A stretch of 64,000 bases of DNA from Rhizobium mesoamericanum STM3625 (GTDB lineage: Bacteria; Pseudomonadota; Alphaproteobacteria; Rhizobiales; Rhizobiaceae). How positions within the stretch are numbered: position 1 is the stretch's first letter; every line of letters starts with the position of its first letter. Made by a program: the position numbers and the translations under genes. The stretch covers positions 1,204,382 through 1,268,381 of the forward strand of contig NZ_HF536772.1 in NCBI RefSeq assembly GCF_000312665.1. Reading direction: 5' to 3'. The notes beneath the pieces were generated by a model. The model searched no databases and was not told the origin of the DNA. It saw only the letters and a program-made list of their open reading frames with translations. Shown here piece by piece: positions 55,968 to 64,000 of this stretch.

Positions 55968-58250
55968 ATGCCCGACACCGAGAAGAAGCAGCGGCCGGTT
56001 ACATCAGTGACCGACAACGAGGCTCTTGAGTTCCACGCCATGGGGCGGCCCGGAAAGCTCGAGATCAACGCCACGAAACCGATGGCGACGCAGCGCGATC
56101 TGTCGCTTGCCTATTCGCCGGGCGTTGCCGTTCCGGTGAAGGCAATCGCCGCCGATCCTGCCACCGCCTACGACTACACGACCCGCGGGAACATGGTCGC
56201 AGTCATTTCAAACGGTACGGCGATTCTCGGTCTCGGCAATCTGGGCGCGTTGGCCTCCAAGCCGGTCATGGAGGGCAAATCGGTGCTCTTCAAGCGCTTT
56301 GCCGACGTCGATTCCATCGATCTTGAAGTCGATACCGAAAATGTCGACGAGTTCATCAACTGCGTCCGCTTCCTCGGCCCTTCCTTTGGCGGTATCAATC
56401 TCGAAGATATCAAGGCGCCGGACTGCTTCATCATCGAGCAGCGCCTGCGCGAGCTGATGGACATTCCTGTTTTCCATGACGACCAACACGGCACGGCGAT
56501 CATCGCTGCCGCAGGTCTCATCAACGCGCTGGAACTGACCGGCCGCGACCTGAAGACGACGAAACTCGTCTGCAACGGTGCAGGTGCCGCTGCCATTGCC
56601 TGCGTCGAACTCATCAAGGCCATGGGCTTCGCGCCCGAGAATATTGTCCTTTGCGACACAAAGGGCGTGATATACCAGGGCCGAACCGAGGGCATGAACC
56701 AGTGGAAATCAGCGCACGCGGTCAAGACAAAGGCGCGCACGCTCGAGGAGGCCATGAAGGGCGCGGACGTGGTCTTCGGTCTCTCGCAGAAGGGTGCCTT
56801 CTCCGAGACCATGATCCGTTCGATGGCCGATCGCCCGATCATTTTTGCCATGGCCAATCCCGACCCGGAAATTACGCCTGAAGAGGTCGCCCGCATTCGC
56901 GACGACGCTATCATGGCAACTGGCCGATCCGACTATCCGAACCAGGTCAACAACGTTCTCGGCTTTCCCTATATCTTCCGTGGTGCGTTGGATGTTCGTG
57001 CCACCACTATCAACGACGCCATGAAGATTGCGGCTGTCCAGGCGCTGGCAAACCTCGCACGCGAAGACGTGCCTGATGATGTTGTGGCGGCGTATCAGGG
57101 CAATCGTCCGCGCTTCGGCGCGCAATACATTATTCCGGTGCCGTTCGATCCGCGCTTGATTTCCGCAATCCCGGTGGCCGTGGCGCAGGCCGCGATTGAC
57201 AGCGGTGTCGCCCGCAAGCCGATCGTCGACATGGCAGCCTATGCCCGCGAACTTTCGGCCCGCCGAGATCCCATCGCCTCGACGCTGGCGAGCCTCTACG
57301 AGCGCGTTCGCCGCCGCCCGAAGCGGGTAGTCTTTGCCGAAGCCGAAGAAGAGCAGGTCATGCGTGCGGCAATGTCCTACGCCAACCAGCAGCTCGGCAC
57401 GGCGATCCTCCTCGGCCGCGAGGACCTGATTCATGCGACCGCCGAGCGCGCCGGCATCGATCTCAATCGCCCGGGACTGGAAATTGTCAACGCACGCATC
57501 TCCACCCGTGTCGAGGCCTATATCGACTATCTCTATGCGCGCCTGCAGCGCAAGGGTTACCTCCACCGCGATGCCCAACGTCTGATCCATCAGGACCGCA
57601 ACCACTTCGCCGCTTGCATGGTGGCGCTTGGCGATGCCGACGGGATGGTGACGGGCATCACCCGCAATTATTCGACGGCGCTCGAAGATGTGCGCCGCTG
57701 CATCGACATGAAGCCGGGACATCAGGTGATCGGCGTTTCGGTTGCGCTTTGCCGCGGTCGCACCGTTTTTGTCGCGGATACGGCCGTCCACGACATGCCA
57801 TCGGCCGCGGAGCTCGCCGATATCGCCGTGGAAGCCGCGGGTTTTGCGCGCCGCATGGGTTATCAGCCGCGTGTTGCCATGCTCGCCTATTCGACCTTCG
57901 GCCATCCCTCGGGCGAGCGCTCCGAGCGCGTGCGCGAAGCCGTTAAGATCCTCGACAAGCGCCGCGTCGATTTCGAGTATGACGGCGAGATGGCGGCCGA
58001 CGTGGCGCTGAACCGTAAGGTGATGGAGCAGTACCCGTTCTGCCGCCTGTCCGGACCGGCCAACGTACTGGTCATGCCAGCGTTCCACTCGGCGTCGATC
58101 TCCACGAAGATGCTGCAGGAACTCGGCGGTTCGACCGTCATCGGCCCGATCCTCGTCGGCCTCGACAAGGCGGTTCAGATCACGTCGATGGGAGCGAAGG
58201 ATTCCGACATCGTCAACATGGCCGCAATCGCGGCCTATGCTGGATCGTGA
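55968..58250 (+). CDS. tme: NADP-dependent malic enzyme with C-terminal phosphotransacetylase-like domain
   Basis: A 760-residue two-domain protein converting malate to pyruvate and CO2. Malic enzyme domain about 1-430: [38 protein letters not shown] and the nucleotide-binding [20 protein letters not shown]. The C-terminal domain (about 440-760) resembles phosphotransacetylase, a fusion seen in rhizobial Dme and Tme; it is regulatory or structural rather than shown to be active. The name tme is preferred over dme because in Sinorhizobium the mutS-adjacent gene is tme. GGAGG precedes the ATG. Confidence 0.9.
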   Translation: MPDTEKKQRPVTSVTDNEALEFHAMGRPGKLEINATKPMATQRDLSLAYSPGVAVPVKAIAADPATAYDYTTRGNMVAVISNGTAILGLGNLGALASKPVMEGKSVLFKRFADVDSIDLEVDTENVDEFINCVRFLGPSFGGINLEDIKAPDCFIIEQRLRELMDIPVFHDDQHGTAIIAAAGLINALELTGRDLKTTKLVCNGAGAAAIACVELIKAMGFAPENIVLCDTKGVIYQGRTEGMNQWKSAHAVKTKARTLEEAMKGADVVFGLSQKGAFSETMIRSMADRPIIFAMANPDPEITPEEVARIRDDAIMATGRSDYPNQVNNVLGFPYIFRGALDVRATTINDAMKIAAVQALANLAREDVPDDVVAAYQGNRPRFGAQYIIPVPFDPRLISAIPVAVAQAAIDSGVARKPIVDMAAYARELSARRDPIASTLASLYERVRRRPKRVVFAEAEEEQVMRAAMSYANQQLGTAILLGREDLIHATAERAGIDLNRPGLEIVNARISTRVEAYIDYLYARLQRKGYLHRDAQRLIHQDRNHFAACMVALGDADGMVTGITRNYSTALEDVRRCIDMKPGHQVIGVSVALCRGRTVFVADTAVHDMPSAAELADIAVEAAGFARRMGYQPRVAMLAYSTFGHPSGERSERVREAVKILDKRRVDFEYDGEMAADVALNRKVMEQYPFCRLSGPANVLVMPAFHSASISTKMLQELGGSTVIGPILVGLDKAVQITSMGAKDSDIVNMAAIAAYAGS

Positions 58251-58258
58251 AGGAGACA

Positions 58259-58281
58259 GAGCGGGAGGCATCCTCCCGCTC
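58259..58281. terminator. Bidirectional terminator hairpin between tme and olsB
   Basis: GAGCGGGAGG and CCTCCCGCTC form a perfect 10-bp stem with a 3-nt CAT loop in the 52-bp gap between the convergent genes. The following sequence has only a weak T run, so it is GC-strong rather than classic. Confidence 0.7.
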
Positions 58282-58302
58282 CTTCGTTACATCGGTGGAA
58301 AA

Positions 58303-59175
58303 TCAGCTCGAGAACCGTCCGGCGTCGGCGCCGTAGTAGTTCAGGTAGCGATCGGAAATGCTGGCAATCGGCAACACGATCAGAACGTCCGTCGTATTAA
58401 AGGCCTTGTCGACGACGGCGGTCGAGCCGACCATGGCGCCGAGGCGCAGATAACCCTTGATCAGAGGCGGCAACGCCATAAGCGCCCGCTTCGGATTGAC
58501 AGCTTCGGCCGGCATCAAATCCATGTCACGAGCCAGGTGCGGAAGGGCTGCGACGGCCCATTCATCCTTGGCGGCTACGTTGTGGTGCAGGAAGGACAAT
58601 GCAAGCGCGTGGCTTTCCGGGTGGATGCCTGGGAACGAGGCGCAGCCGAACATGGCGCTCATGCCATGCTTCAGCGCATAGGCCCAGTTGCCCTGCCATA
58701 GGAGCTCGACCGTGCGCTTGGTCCGGTAGTCGGGCAGCACGCAGGAGCGACCGAGCTCCATGAACCGCTTATCCGGGTGGCGGGCGAGCAGCTCGTCGAT
58801 TGCGAATTCCGAAGCCGAGTAAAAGCCGCCGTTGGCCATCGCGACTTCCTGTCGCAGCAGGCGATAGGTACCGACGATCTGATCCTCGCTGTCGCCCTCG
58901 ATCGAGCGATCAAGCACGAGCAGATGGTCGCAGAATTCGTCGTAGGAATCGAAATCGCGCTTACGGCGCATGGCCTCCAGCGAAAGCTGTGCACCCATCT
59001 CTTCGACGAAGACCCGAAATCGAACAGCCTGGGCGGCATCAATCTCACTGGCTGTGCGGGCAAGACGAGTCTCAAGATTGCCGATGCGGCCGAGGATATC
59101 GCCTTCCTTCGGCGCAAGCGTGCGCGACGGCCGATGAACTTCGGCGACGGCACTATTAAAAGCGTCTACTGACAT
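58303..59175 (-). CDS. olsB: OlsB, ornithine-acyl-ACP N-acyltransferase
   Basis: A 290-residue GNAT-like acyltransferase that makes lyso-ornithine lipid from ornithine and 3-hydroxyacyl-ACP. The start MSVDAFNSAVAEVHRPSR at 59175 follows GGGAG. Seen: QAVRFRVFVEEMGAQLS, RDFDSYDEFCDHLLVLDRS, FMELGRSCVLPDYRTKRTVELLW and the family-specific SFPGIHPESHALALSFLHH. It sits next to tme as in Sinorhizobium. OlsA, the second enzyme, is at 41595. Confidence 0.92.
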   Translation of the reverse strand: MSVDAFNSAVAEVHRPSRTLAPKEGDILGRIGNLETRLARTASEIDAAQAVRFRVFVEEMGAQLSLEAMRRKRDFDSYDEFCDHLLVLDRSIEGDSEDQIVGTYRLLRQEVAMANGGFYSASEFAIDELLARHPDKRFMELGRSCVLPDYRTKRTVELLWQGNWAYALKHGMSAMFGCASFPGIHPESHALALSFLHHNVAAKDEWAVAALPHLARDMDLMPAEAVNPKRALMALPPLIKGYLRLGAMVGSTAVVDKAFNTTDVLIVLPIASISDRYLNYYGADAGRFSS

Positions 59176-59285
59176 GGCGATTCTCCCGTTGCCGGCTTTT
59201 GACACGCCATAAAACACTTATATGCGACAGGAAAGTGACATCATTCACCCGGTCACACGCAAGAAGCGTGCCGGTTGTTTGATGG

Positions 59286-61556
59286 CTACCGCGCTTCCGC
59301 GCGGCGGGCCGAAAGCGCAGCAACAGCTTGGACTTCCGTCAGCAACCTTATCGGGTCAACCGGCTTTACCATGACGCGGTTTGCACCATTCAGCAAGACT
59401 TGTCTACGGGATTCATCGCGCTTGTCGGCAGTCAGAACAATGATAGGAACGGGCGAAACGTCAAGCCGGCGTTCATGACCGCGTAGCCGACCAAGCATGT
59501 CGATACCGTCGCCACCCGGCATGGAAAGGTCGCTGATGACGATTTCGGGGCGCGCGCTTCCTTCCGACAGTGCGCGATCGAGGAGCGTCTCGAAATGTTC
59601 GACATGTTCGACGGTGTGACCGGCCTTCTCGAGCATGGCGCGGATGAGCATTGCGTTGATCTGGTCATCTTCAGCCAGCAGAATCCGCAGCCCGCTCTGG
59701 ATTCCAGCTTCGGGGATGGAGACGCTAAACCCTGGCTGGTTGTCGTTAAGCGCATCGCGCTTCTCCATGCCGCGCATCCGTCCACGCAGCACGTCGATCA
59801 GCGACTGCTCTCGCAGCGGCCTTATCAGCCAGGCGTCGAACAGGTCGAGCGCGTGGGCGTTTCGCTCTTCGGGGTTGACGAGGAAGATCTTGCGCAGTCC
59901 CAATGCCGCGATTTCGGCTCGGTCGGCAAGGTGATCAGCAAACTCCGCCGACATGCGGTGGTCGACGATAATGTCGGTTGGCCGGCGACCGCCAGAGGCC
60001 ATGGAAAGCAACATCTCATGCGCACTCGCGCCGTCAGTCACGAGGTGACAATCGCCGCCGAGCGTTGATATCGTTTCCGATATTGCCATCCGCGCCGCGC
60101 CGGAAGGCGCAAGCAGCAGCACGACGCTTCCAGCAAGCACGCCGTTGCGGCTGCCGCGGCTTTCCTCCGCAATGTCGATCGGAAACCGGATGCTGAATTC
60201 GCTGCCGGTTCCTTTTTTGCTGGCGACGGCAAGAGAGCCGCAAAATTCGCGCATGATACGGGCGGAGATGGAGAGACCAAGTCCCGTCCCCGCACTCTTT
60301 TCGATCGATGTGCCGCCCTGCTCGAACTCGCCGAAGATGCGGTTGCGTTCTTCCTCAGTCATTCCAGGCCCGGTATCGGTGACGTTGATCACAACATCGC
60401 TGGCCTCCAGCGACGCCCGCACGAAAACGCCGCCTGTCTGGGTGAACTTCACGGCGTTTCCGATGACGTTGAACAACACCTGACGCAGGCGCGCTGGGTC
60501 GAAGCTCATCAACTCCGGCAGGTCGCAAGCCACAGTCGCGCCAATCTCAATACCTTTTTCATGGGCGCGGTGGGCAAGCATTTCGACGACGCTCTCGATC
60601 AGCTTGCGCAGCGATTCGGCGCGCGGGCGCAGTTGAAAGCGACCGACCTCGATAGTGGAGAAGTCGAGCAAGTCCTCGACCAGCTGTGTCAATGCATAGC
60701 CGGATTGCCGGATGCCTGTGAGATAGTTCTGCTGCTCCTGCGTCAGGCGGGTTTCGGTCAGGAGATGAGTCATGCCAAGAATGCCAGAAAGCGGGGTGCG
60801 GATTTCGTGGCTGACGGTGGCAAGCAGGCGCGATTTGGCAGCGCTGTTGTATTCAGCCTTTTGCCGGGCCTCCTCGCGGGCCTGCGCCGTCAGCCGCTCT
60901 TCGGTGACGTCGCGGGCGATGCTCTGCAGCAGCAATCGTCCATCGGCCGGATCGCGGGTCACGACATCACGCCAGAAGTAGATGCGCTGGCCCACCGGCG
61001 TCGAAATCTCGACTTCGAAGCGATGCGGTGCTGGGCCCGGACGAAAGGCGATTCCAATCTCCTCACAGGTCAGCCCCACCGGATTGGCGCGACCGGTCAG
61101 CCGACGAAACGTCTCGTTGGCGCCGACGATACGACGGTCCATGTTGCGCGTGACTGTAATGTCGCCGAGCGCGTCATGGATATCGGCGAAAAGAGCCGTC
61201 CCTTGGCCCCATGCGGGAGAAACGCCAGTTAGGTGGTTCCGTACGCTTCTTTGTCTGGCAGTCGAAAAGATTGCGAGAAGGACCGCAACGGATAGTGCTG
61301 CAACGACGAGCTCTATCGAAAGCAACAGCGGACCGCCTGTGTTGGCCACTGCAGCTGGGATCAGGCCTACAACAAGACCAAGTCCACCCAACCACCATGA
61401 CATCAGCTTGTAGCCTATGCGGCGGCGTTCGGATTGCGGAGAAATGACCTCGGTTTGTTGGGCAACAGCATTCGAAACCCGCTCGCCATCGCGATGAGTG
61501 GTGGGCCGCCCGAATGCGGCGGCAAGTCTCTCGTGCAATCGACCAAGACTTTGCAT
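59286..61556 (-). CDS. Hybrid sensor histidine kinase with a degenerate and an intact receiver domain
   Basis: A 756-residue membrane kinase. Two hydrophobic segments (about 53-71 and 77-97) are followed by a PAS-like domain (about 125-225). HisKA comes next with His250 in LATVSHEIRTPLSG, then the HATPase with N369 region NVIGNAVKF, DTGPGM and GTGLGLSI. Residues about 475-595 look like a receiver without its acidic pocket (LLLAPSG). The last receiver (622-745) is intact: LLAEDD, D676 in VISDLSMPG, and VMVKP. It may act through an unseen phosphotransferase. Signal unknown; monocistronic, between olsB and lspA. Confidence 0.92.
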   Translation of the reverse strand: MQSLGRLHERLAAAFGRPTTHRDGERVSNAVAQQTEVISPQSERRRIGYKLMSWWLGGLGLVVGLIPAAVANTGGPLLLSIELVVAALSVAVLLAIFSTARQRSVRNHLTGVSPAWGQGTALFADIHDALGDITVTRNMDRRIVGANETFRRLTGRANPVGLTCEEIGIAFRPGPAPHRFEVEISTPVGQRIYFWRDVVTRDPADGRLLLQSIARDVTEERLTAQAREEARQKAEYNSAAKSRLLATVSHEIRTPLSGILGMTHLLTETRLTQEQQNYLTGIRQSGYALTQLVEDLLDFSTIEVGRFQLRPRAESLRKLIESVVEMLAHRAHEKGIEIGATVACDLPELMSFDPARLRQVLFNVIGNAVKFTQTGGVFVRASLEASDVVINVTDTGPGMTEEERNRIFGEFEQGGTSIEKSAGTGLGLSISARIMREFCGSLAVASKKGTGSEFSIRFPIDIAEESRGSRNGVLAGSVVLLLAPSGAARMAISETISTLGGDCHLVTDGASAHEMLLSMASGGRRPTDIIVDHRMSAEFADHLADRAEIAALGLRKIFLVNPEERNAHALDLFDAWLIRPLREQSLIDVLRGRMRGMEKRDALNDNQPGFSVSIPEAGIQSGLRILLAEDDQINAMLIRAMLEKAGHTVEHVEHFETLLDRALSEGSARPEIVISDLSMPGGDGIDMLGRLRGHERRLDVSPVPIIVLTADKRDESRRQVLLNGANRVMVKPVDPIRLLTEVQAVAALSARRAEAR

Positions 61557-61611
61557 GGTCGTCGGATAACACGACGGCGGTTCTAAATGGCTTCAGCAAA
61601 CTGCTAAGATT

Positions 61612-62115
61612 TTAACGGTCTGCGTTTTTAGGTTGTACCAGTTCGTCCAAAATCACGCATCCAGCGCCGATCGTGATAAAACTGTCGGCTAAGTTGAAGA
61701 CGGCGAACGACCATGTATCGGTATGAAACAGAATGTAGTCGATGACATGTCCATAGAGGAAGCGGTCGATCAGGTTACCGAGTGCGCCGGCAATGATCAG
61801 CGCATAGCCAAGGTGAGCGAAGGTGCGTTGCTTACCGGTGCGATGCCAGAGCCAGACGACGAACGCAACGATGGCCAGGCGCATGCCGACGATGAACCAG
61901 CCGTCCATGCCCGAGAGCATCGAGAAGGCGACGCCGAGATTGTAGGTCCGGTAGAGCGCCAGCATCGGGATAAGGTGCACCGGTTCCTGGAGCGGCAGCG
62001 TGTGGTCGACAACGATCTTGACGATTTGGTCGAGCACGACGGCAATGACGATAAAGATCAGGATCGGCACTGGCCGGGCAAATAGCGTCGGTCGTTCGAG
62101 CGTCGGTTCGGTCAT
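61612..62115 (-). CDS. lspA: LspA, lipoprotein signal peptidase
   Basis: A 167-residue inner-membrane aspartyl protease that cleaves prolipoprotein signal peptides. Four hydrophobic segments. The two catalytic Asp are in [19 protein letters not shown] and [14 protein letters not shown]; the NLGVAFSML segment is also conserved. It overlaps the upstream RNA methyltransferase by 4 bp. Works one step before Lnt, encoded at 35724. Confidence 0.97.
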   Translation of the reverse strand: MTEPTLERPTLFARPVPILIFIVIAVVLDQIVKIVVDHTLPLQEPVHLIPMLALYRTYNLGVAFSMLSGMDGWFIVGMRLAIVAFVVWLWHRTGKQRTFAHLGYALIIAGALGNLIDRFLYGHVIDYILFHTDTWSFAVFNLADSFITIGAGCVILDELVQPKNADR

Positions 62116-62972
62116 TTTGCCTCGTCGAGTGAGAGGAGATGCCGGCGTGCCTCGAACAGCATGACGGCGCTGGCAACGGCCAGATTGAGCGAGTCGGCGC
62201 GGCCCTGCTGCGGAATACGGGCAAGCGTATCGGCTTCCTTGGCAAGATGCTCCGGCAGACCGGATTGCTCGTTGCCCATCAGGATCACCACCGGCTTCTT
62301 CTTGTAGTCGATTGTCCGGTAATCGACCGAGCCCGCCAGATGCGTGGCGACGACAGAAACGCCGGCGTGCTTCTTCCAGACGATGAACTCCTCGGGGGTT
62401 GCGCGGGCGACAGGAACGGCAAATACCGAACCCATGGTGGCGCGCACCGTTTCCAGCGAGAACGGATCGGTCGTCTCGCCGACAAGGATGACCCCGGAGG
62501 CGCCGGCGGCATCGGCGGTGCGGATGATTGTGCCGAGATTGCCGGGGTCGCGGACCCGATCGAGGGCGATCCAGGTTTCCCCGGGCTTTGGATGGATGTC
62601 GCGCAGCGGCTTCCAGCGACTCTCGAAGATGCCGACCACCATCTGCGGATTGTCGCGACGGGTGACCGAGGAGAGCACCTTCTCGCTGACCTCAAGCACC
62701 AGCCCGCCTGATGCAATGGTCTTCGCCGCCATCTGCTCGACAAGCGGCTTGCCCTTGGCGGCCTTGGCATAAACAAGAGTGCGGATCATCCAGCCGAGTT
62801 CGATCGCATCGATCACCAGCTTCAGGCCTTCGGCCATGAAGGTGCCGCTCTGCTCACGCGTCTTCTTGTCGCTGAGTGCCTTGATATCCTTGATGATGGG
62901 ATTGGCGAGCGAGGTGACCTCTTTCACATGCCCGACTTTGTGTGGCCCGTGGCCCTTGTGTTCATGGATCAT
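62112..62972 (-). CDS. SpoU/TrmH-family RNA 2'-O-methyltransferase
   Basis: A 286-residue protein with a substrate-binding N-terminal domain ([28 protein letters not shown]) and a SPOUT knot. Motif 1 is [27 protein letters not shown], motif 2 is [13 protein letters not shown], and motif 3 is [24 protein letters not shown]. An rRNA target (RlmB-like) or tRNA target is possible. Its ATG overlaps the upstream gene by 4 bp and its stop overlaps lspA, forming a three-gene run. Confidence 0.93.
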   Translation of the reverse strand: MIHEHKGHGPHKVGHVKEVTSLANPIIKDIKALSDKKTREQSGTFMAEGLKLVIDAIELGWMIRTLVYAKAAKGKPLVEQMAAKTIASGGLVLEVSEKVLSSVTRRDNPQMVVGIFESRWKPLRDIHPKPGETWIALDRVRDPGNLGTIIRTADAAGASGVILVGETTDPFSLETVRATMGSVFAVPVARATPEEFIVWKKHAGVSVVATHLAGSVDYRTIDYKKKPVVILMGNEQSGLPEHLAKEADTLARIPQQGRADSLNLAVASAVMLFEARRHLLSLDEAK

Positions 62973-64000
62973 TTCGGCACCCAGCGGGAAAAAAGGGAGG
63001 TCGAGAGCGCGCGCCCTGGCGCCTTGCCGTCCAGCCCGCCCTCGCGAATGACGAGCTCGCCTGACTCGACGACACCGCCGGCGCCGCGCATCGTCTCGCG
63101 CATCAGCTCATGGATCGAATAGAAGCTGGCGCGGATCGAATAGGCCGTCAGCACCAGCCCGACCGCCTTCGGCGACAGAATTTCGCGGCAGATGTCGAGC
63201 ATGACCGGCAGATGCTCGAACAGGTGCCAGACCTCGCCATTCGGCCCACGGCCGAATTTCGGCGGATCGGTGAGGATGATGTCGTATTTGTTGCCGCGGC
63301 GCTCCTCACGCTGGATGAACTTCATTGCGTCTTCGCAGATCCAGCGAATCGGCGCCTTTTCCAGCCGGCTCAGGGCCTGGTTGTCACGAGCCCAGCCGAT
63401 CGCCTTCTTCGACGCATCGACATGCGTAACCTCGGCGCCTGCTGCTGCCGCCACGAGAGAGGCGACGCCGGTGTAGCCGAAGAGGTTCAGCACTTTCAGT
63501 GGTCGTCCAGTGGCTTCCACCTGCTGCTTCATCCAGGTCCAGTGGACGATCTGCTCTGGAAAGACGCCCACATGCCGGAAGGAGGTAAAACGGCCGAGGA
63601 AATCCACGCCGAGCAGGTTGAGCGGCCAGGTCTCGCCGAGCGCCTCCTTGGGAAAGCGCCAGCGCCCTGTGCCTTCCTCGTCCGTATCGCCGGTGAAGAC
63701 CGCATCGACCTTTTCCCAGACCTGCTTCGGCAGGGATGGCTGCCACAGTGCCTGGCCTTCAGGGCGCACGATCCGGTAGGGGCCGTATTGTTCCAGCTTC
63801 TCGCCATTGCCGCTGTCGATCAGATGAAAGTCACCAGCATCAAGAGATTCGAGGATGACGGGCACGCGCTCAGCCGGCCGCTCGCCGGTTCGCGCCGTCA
63901 ACGGACGATCGGTCGCCGTCGGAACCGAGGCCGGTTCGCGTAGCTTTTCGCGCGCCGGCGCAGGCTTTGCCGCGGGCCTTGTCGGCCGCGGGCTGCGGTC
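62969..64000 (-). CDS. Class I SAM-dependent rRNA methyltransferase (RlmI-like), 5' end beyond the window
   Basis: At least 344 codons are visible. Methyltransferase motifs: VLNLFGYTGVASLVAAAAGAEVTHVDASKKAIGWA for SAM binding and DIILTDPPKFGRGPNGEVW for the NPPY-like catalytic loop. The frame can start at a TTG at 63901, but it stays open to base 64000 through a Pro/Arg/Ala-rich stretch with no stop, and no Shine-Dalgarno precedes the TTG. The true start therefore probably lies beyond the edge. Target nucleotide unknown; a 23S cytosine C5 role is known for RlmI relatives. Confidence 0.85.
   Translation of the reverse strand, partial: DRSPRPTRPAAKPAPAREKLREPASVPTATDRPLTARTGERPAERVPVILESLDAGDFHLIDSGNGEKLEQYGPYRIVRPEGQALWQPSLPKQVWEKVDAVFTGDTDEEGTGRWRFPKEALGETWPLNLLGVDFLGRFTSFRHVGVFPEQIVHWTWMKQQVEATGRPLKVLNLFGYTGVASLVAAAAGAEVTHVDASKKAIGWARDNQALSRLEKAPIRWICEDAMKFIQREERRGNKYDIILTDPPKFGRGPNGEVWHLFEHLPVMLDICREILSPKAVGLVLTAYSIRASFYSIHELMRETMRGAGGVVESGELVIREGGLDGKAPGRALSTSLFSRWVPK

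Noticed and set aside
56709..58271. Long minus-strand frame opposite tme
   Set aside because: It is antisense to the malic enzyme, its translated sequence has no recognisable domain, and it overlaps the terminator.
1..64000. CRISPR arrays, insertion sequences, prophage, tRNA or rRNA genes
   Set aside because: No spaced direct repeats, transposase or integrase motifs, or tRNA-like cloverleaf sequences were noticed on either strand.

Overview
The window reads as a chromosomal segment of an alphaproteobacterium of the Rhizobiaceae (Rhizobium/Ensifer/Agrobacterium type). The evidence is high GC content, a dense gene layout, a dnaA flanked by rpsT, an enoyl-CoA hydratase, mutM and ubiE/ubiB, an lnt-phrR-metK-trmB block, a Mur-type Fur regulator, NADP-malic enzyme next to mutS, and both ornithine-lipid acyltransferases (olsA, olsB). 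Both ends cut genes: coaBC on the left and an rRNA methyltransferase on the right. I see no tRNA, rRNA, CRISPR array, insertion sequence, integrase or phage gene.

1-16.1 kb: after the 5' part of coaBC comes an accessory segment with a small secreted protein plus a PepSY membrane protein, two SDR oxidoreductases with a divergent LysR regulator, a second LysR divergent from an MFS exporter, and an EamA permease. Next is a six-gene minus-strand operon (16022 down to 8624). Five of its products match, step by step, the known bacterial route from ergothioneine to L-glutamate: a MIO-less histidine-ammonia-lyase-like ergothionase, a urocanase-like thiourocanate hydratase, a DUF917 thiohydantoin desulfurase, a hydantoinase and an N-carbamoyl-amino-acid hydrolase. 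A TfoX-N-domain protein of unknown role is embedded in it. This is the most interesting system in the window. The motif changes in the lyase and the hydratase rule strongly against ordinary histidine utilisation.

16.1-25.5 kb: core genes ubiB, ubiE, mutM, enoyl-CoA hydratase, rpsT and dnaA. An unusually long dnaA leader (about 0.8 kb) has a GANTC cluster, a long inverted repeat and an internal terminator-like hairpin. A saccharopine-dehydrogenase-like gene and an EamA permease follow.

25.5-33 kb: an rph-VOC-rdgB-hemW run, then heat-shock genes. hrcA and grpE are split by an opposite-strand GFA gene. A small heat-shock gene follows; its Shine-Dalgarno sequence sits in a ROSE-type RNA thermometer hairpin.

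33-47 kb: a long minus-strand housekeeping run from trpS to trmB, covering translation factors, tRNA modification (miaB, tsaB, rimI, trmB), ribosome maturation (ybeY), lipoprotein acylation (lnt), ornithine lipid synthesis (olsA), manganese regulation (mur), Fe-S biogenesis (nfu) and methionine metabolism (metK).

47-64 kb: a VOC protein, a secreted M15-like peptidase, murJ, glnD, a small unknown gene, mutS, tme (malic enzyme), olsB, a hybrid histidine kinase with a degenerate receiver, lspA and two RNA methyltransferases. Start sites were chosen from Shine-Dalgarno sequences and family lengths. Functions rest on reading motifs by eye, without database searches.
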